From the NCBI GenBank assembly GCA_015662815.1, contig DQTK01000045.1, positions 1-7,595 on the forward strand: a stretch of DNA of 7,595 bases, in the 5' to 3' direction. The notes under the pieces were generated by a model, which saw nothing but the letters and a program-made list of their open reading frames with translations, had not been told where the DNA came from and did not search any database. The position numbers and the translations under genes are program-made. The stretch is from Aquifex aeolicus. Lineage in GTDB: Bacteria; Aquificota; Aquificia; Aquificales; Aquificaceae. This document shows positions 5,589 through 7,595 of this stretch, in pieces (within the stretch, counting starts at the first letter, position 1; each line of letters begins with the position of its first letter).

Positions 5589-7109
5589 TTAATTACTTTT
5601 AAAGACTTTTTTCTTATTTCTTTTAGTTTTTCTATACTTTTCATATCTTAATCTTTCCAAGGTATCTCTGAACACTTTTTCAAAATTATCACATTCAAAA
5701 GATATTATTTCTTTTGGCAGTTCATATTCTTCACCGTTTAAAGCCTTTTTGCATAAATCCTTTACCTCTTCTCTTAATTTAATCTCATCTAAGTTTATAT
5801 TCTCCTTAAAAATTAATAATCCTTTTATTATTACCTTTTCTTTAAAACTAAAGTCCTTTTCTTTTCTGTCTGAAATCTTTTTAATCCCTTGTAAGTCTAG
5901 TAGGTCGTTTAGAGAATAGTTTAAATCTTTATAAAACTTAGATGCTACTTCAAATCTAAGGGAATAATCTTCTATAAAGCTCAAGAAAAATTTAAATTCT
6001 TTTACAATTTTTTTTCTGTTTTCCTTTTTCTCTTTACATTGTATTACCAAATCTTCAAATAAATCAGGCGAACTATTTATTAACTCCTTAAGGGATTCCC
6101 TGCCGAATTCCCTAACGAATTCATCAGGGTCGTATCCTTCAGGAAGATAGATTGGGTAAACTTCAAGTCCTGCCTTCAAAAGATGCGGTATGGCACTTTT
6201 CATCGCTTTTCTTCCGGCATCGTCTCCGTCGTAGAGGATGTAAACTTTTTTTGTATACTTAGAAAGAAGCTCAGCCTGTTCGTAAGTAAGAGCGGTTCCC
6301 AGAGGAGCCACTACGTTTCTTATACCCTCTGAGAAAAGTTTTAGGACATCAAAATATCCCTCAACGAGTATTGCGTATCCATCTTCCTTTATGTAATCCT
6401 TAGATTCATAAAGGGCAAATAAATTTTTCCCTTTTTTAAACACCTCACTATCTGGAGAGTTTATGTACTTTGGTGTGTTGTCCTCTTTAAGTCTTCTTCC
6501 ACCAAACCCTATAATCCTTCCTCTCGGGTCTCTTATAGGGATTACAACTCTCCGAGAAAATAAATCCCTGTAGGCTTTCTCGCCCAACTTTATTAAATTC
6601 TTGGTCTTAAGATAATCCTCGAGAAATCCATCCTGCCGGAGAACTCTTACAAGTTCTTCACTGGAAGGAGCAAAACCCAATCCGAATCTCTTTACAGTTT
6701 TACCGTCTATTCCTCTATCCTTTAGATATTCTGCAACCTTTTCGTTCTTTAGTAAGCTTTCCCTATAAAAGTCGGAAGCTCTGTCAATGGCTAAAAAAAT
6801 CCTTTCATCTTTGGAAATTTTCTTTAAATCGAGGGTCTTCCCGTACTTCTTTGCAAGTTCAAGTGCTGCTTCAAAGTAGGAGATATTCTCGTATAGAGAT
6901 ACAAACTTTATAGCATCTCCCCCTACTCCACACCCAAAACATTTGAAAATCTGCTTACTGGGAGATACATAAAAGGAAGGAGTTCTATCAGGATGGAATG
7001 GACAATTAGTTCTATAGTTAGACCCTACCCTTTCCAGGTTAAGGTACTCGGATATCACATCAACTATATCTATTTCTCGCCGAAGGTCTTCTATGTCCGA
7101 TGACATCAC
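5589..7109 (-). CDS. dnaG: DNA primase DnaG
   Basis: A 506-residue primase (E. coli 581) that makes the short RNA primers for lagging-strand synthesis, working with DnaB helicase at the fork. The zinc-binding domain has CPFHPDRTPSF (36-46) and KCFGCGVGGDAIKF (56-69), giving ligands C36, H39, C57 and C60. The RNA polymerase domain follows with SRRVVIPIRDPRGRIIGFGG (185-204) and PKYINSPDS (213-221). The TOPRIM catalytic core has LVEGYFDVL (248-256, Glu250) and LYDGDDAGR (292-300, Asp294 and Asp296), the metal-binding acidic set. From about residue 355 the sequence is poorly conserved, AT-rich and Lys-rich; it should contain the helicase-interaction domain and ends in a very basic tail (KYRKTKRNKKKVFKSN). 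GTG at 7109 and ATG at 7106 are adjacent candidate starts and I cannot decide between them. Neither has a clear Shine-Dalgarno, and the promoter -10 is only 7 bases upstream. It is the first gene of the minus-strand array, with no rpsU before it. Confidence 0.97.
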   Translation of the reverse strand: MMSSDIEDLRREIDIVDVISEYLNLERVGSNYRTNCPFHPDRTPSFYVSPSKQIFKCFGCGVGGDAIKFVSLYENISYFEAALELAKKYGKTLDLKKISKDERIFLAIDRASDFYRESLLKNEKVAEYLKDRGIDGKTVKRFGLGFAPSSEELVRVLRQDGFLEDYLKTKNLIKLGEKAYRDLFSRRVVIPIRDPRGRIIGFGGRRLKEDNTPKYINSPDSEVFKKGKNLFALYESKDYIKEDGYAILVEGYFDVLKLFSEGIRNVVAPLGTALTYEQAELLSKYTKKVYILYDGDDAGRKAMKSAIPHLLKAGLEVYPIYLPEGYDPDEFVREFGRESLKELINSSPDLFEDLVIQCKEKKENRKKIVKEFKFFLSFIEDYSLRFEVASKFYKDLNYSLNDLLDLQGIKKISDRKEKDFSFKEKVIIKGLLIFKENINLDEIKLREEVKDLCKKALNGEEYELPKEIISFECDNFEKVFRDTLERLRYEKYRKTKRNKKKVFKSN

Positions 7110-7116
7110 TCAAAAG

Positions 7117-7144
7117 AATTTATTATCTCACTGACCTATGTCAA
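7117..7144 (-). promoter_or_regulatory. dnaG: Sigma-70-type promoter of dnaG and the downstream array
   Basis: Minus strand: a perfect -35 TTGACA (7139-7144), a 16-base spacer, and -10 TAAATT (7117-7122; four of six consensus matches). GATAAT (7122-7127) sits just upstream but would leave only 11 bases to the -35. With the main -10, transcription should begin at or beside the GTG at 7109, so the dnaG message may be leaderless. The -35 overlaps a small dyad, TGAC-N4-GTCA (7132-7143), that could bind a regulator or be chance. Confidence 0.6.
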
Positions 7145-7260
7145 GGTGTAAAGGAAACAAAAAAGCAGAAAAGTTGAAAGAAAATTGTTCTGGTGAAGTC
7201 TGTATGTTTTGGCTAAACTTCCTGTTGTAAATCCTAAATCCCCTAATTATTAAACAGGCT

Positions 7261-7272
7261 CAATTATAATTG
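7261..7272. repeat. Perfect 12-base palindrome containing TATAAT
   Basis: CAATTATAATTG is a perfect inverted repeat. It contains a TATAAT (7265-7270) facing the membrane-protein gene, so it could be a -10 overlapped by an operator, although no good -35 lies 16-18 bases upstream. An alternative promoter for that gene is TTGTAA (7225-7230), 17 bases, TATTAA (7248-7253). Confidence 0.45.
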
Positions 7273-7287
7273 AAAAGGTGCTAAAAT

Positions 7288-7303
7288 AAGTAATTAATTA
7301 CTT
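7288..7303. repeat. Perfect 16-base palindrome ahead of the membrane-protein gene
   Basis: AAGTAATTAATTACTT is a perfect inverted repeat, extendable to ATAAG...CTTTTAT with one bulged T. It is centred about 27 bases before the start codon and lies between the candidate -10 and the Shine-Dalgarno, the position expected of a repressor operator. As RNA it would form only a weak A-U stem, so a protein-binding DNA site is more likely than a terminator. Confidence 0.5.
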
Positions 7304-7322
7304 TTATAAGAGAGGTGAAAAG

Positions 7323-7595
7323 ATGTTTTACGTATCCAAGATAACACCTTTTTTATTTATGTTTGCTCTAATTAATTTGTTCATTTCACTATTTTTAAAA
7401 CTTACTCAGAATTTTCAACTCTTTATTATAACTTTGGTTTTTGGCTTTATAGGCCTTACACTAACGGGGGCTATTTACCAGATAGTTCCAAATTCTCAGA
7501 ACCGTAAGCTTTCCAGACCAAAACTTTCTTATATTGTCCTCGCTTTAATCCTATATGCATTTTTAAAGTTTTACATTGGGAATTATGAGAGCGGA
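7323..7595 (+). CDS. Multi-spanning membrane protein, N-terminal part (truncated by the window edge)
   Basis: An open frame of 91 codons from ATG at 7323 to the right edge, preceded by GAGGTG (7312-7317) with 5 bases of spacing. It is strongly hydrophobic with three predicted membrane helices at about residues 8-27, 33-55 and 69-86, and a basic loop NRKLSRPK (60-67) that the positive-inside rule would place in the cytoplasm. The second helix, GFIGLTLTGAIYQIVPN (41-57), resembles the G-[FW]-x-x-[LM]-T-[IL]-x-G-A-x-Y-Q-x-x-P pattern I associate with heme-copper-oxidase-subunit-I-like and NnrS-like proteins, but the histidine often seen before it is missing, so I treat this as a hint only. Divergent from dnaG, it is probably regulated separately. 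The gene is real by its ribosome site, start and hydrophobic periodicity; its function is not recognised. Confidence 0.75.
   Translation, partial: MFYVSKITPFLFMFALINLFISLFLKLTQNFQLFIITLVFGFIGLTLTGAIYQIVPNSQNRKLSRPKLSYIVLALILYAFLKFYIGNYESG

Larger units (their letters stand above)
7110..7322. other. Divergent intergenic region between dnaG and the membrane-protein gene
   Basis: 213 bases without a credible gene. The left 35 bases hold the apparent dnaG promoter facing left. The right 60 bases hold two perfect AT-rich palindromes, a TATAAT and the ribosome site of the gene at 7323. The middle (about 7145-7240) is purine-rich on the plus strand over 7145-7190 and otherwise featureless; I see no structured RNA or repeat in it. 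Confidence 0.7.

Noticed and set aside
5577..5594. Seven-base A/T inverted repeat with a 4-base loop over the dnaG stop, a possible terminator or processing site
   Set aside because: The stem has no G-C pairs and would not be stable at hyperthermophile temperatures; no U-run follows. The E. coli dnaG-rpoD junction is known to be processed, but nothing here supports a parallel.
7204..7230. Eight-codon plus-strand frame (MFWLNFLL), a possible leader peptide
   Set aside because: A GGTG lies 8 bases upstream, but the frame is short, there is no attenuator-like structure after it, and such frames arise often by chance.
1..7595. Search by eye for tRNA or rRNA genes, CRISPR repeats, insertion sequences, riboswitches and frameshifted genes
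   Set aside because: None seen: no spaced direct repeats, no transposase-like frames, no long unassigned stretch, and all seven minus-strand genes read through without interruption.

Overview
The window reads as a stretch of core bacterial chromosome from a hyperthermophile, most likely Aquifex or a close relative in the Aquificota. The evidence is compact proteins rich in Lys, Glu and Arg, heavy use of AGA/AGG and ATA codons, moderate GC, almost no intergenic DNA, and a primase, sigma-A, TrmD and S1 that look like my recollection of the Aquifex proteins. The species call is from memory of these families, not from a search.

Seven consecutive genes lie on the minus strand. In transcription order they are dnaG (primase, 7109 to 5589), rpoD (sigma-A, 5545 to 3827), trmD (tRNA m1G37 methyltransferase, TTG start, 3837 to 3064), a six-domain ribosomal protein S1 (3000 to 1384), an HU/IHF-family protein (1352 to 1068), a small P-loop kinase (1071 to 550), and a PlsC-type acyltransferase that runs off the left edge (540 to beyond 1). 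Spacing is tight throughout: rpoD and trmD overlap by 11 bases, the HU gene and the kinase by 4 (ATGA), and the kinase-plsC gap is 9 bases. The widest gap is the 63 bases before S1, which carry a good internal promoter (TTGGAA, 17 bases, TATAAT). The array therefore probably works as two overlapping units, dnaG-rpoD-trmD and S1-HU-kinase-plsC.

The layout joins two well-known conserved neighbourhoods. One is the dnaG-rpoD core of the macromolecular synthesis operon, here without the rpsU found in E. coli. The other is S1 followed by an HU/IHF gene, as in E. coli cmk-rpsA-ihfB, with plsC close by as in cmk-plsC-S1 clusters of Firmicutes. Together the genes cover replication priming, transcription initiation, tRNA modification, translation, nucleoid structure and phospholipid synthesis.

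To the right, a 213-base divergent intergenic region (7110-7322) holds the apparent dnaG promoter and two perfect AT-rich palindromes upstream of a plus-strand gene at 7323. That gene encodes a multi-spanning membrane protein cut off by the right edge. I saw no tRNA or rRNA genes, CRISPR array, insertion sequence or clear rho-independent terminator. I found no evidence of a wholly new system. The points most worth a second look are an HU-type protein without its intercalating proline, probable leaderless starts, several non-consensus residues in TrmD, and an orphan kinase of unknown substrate.
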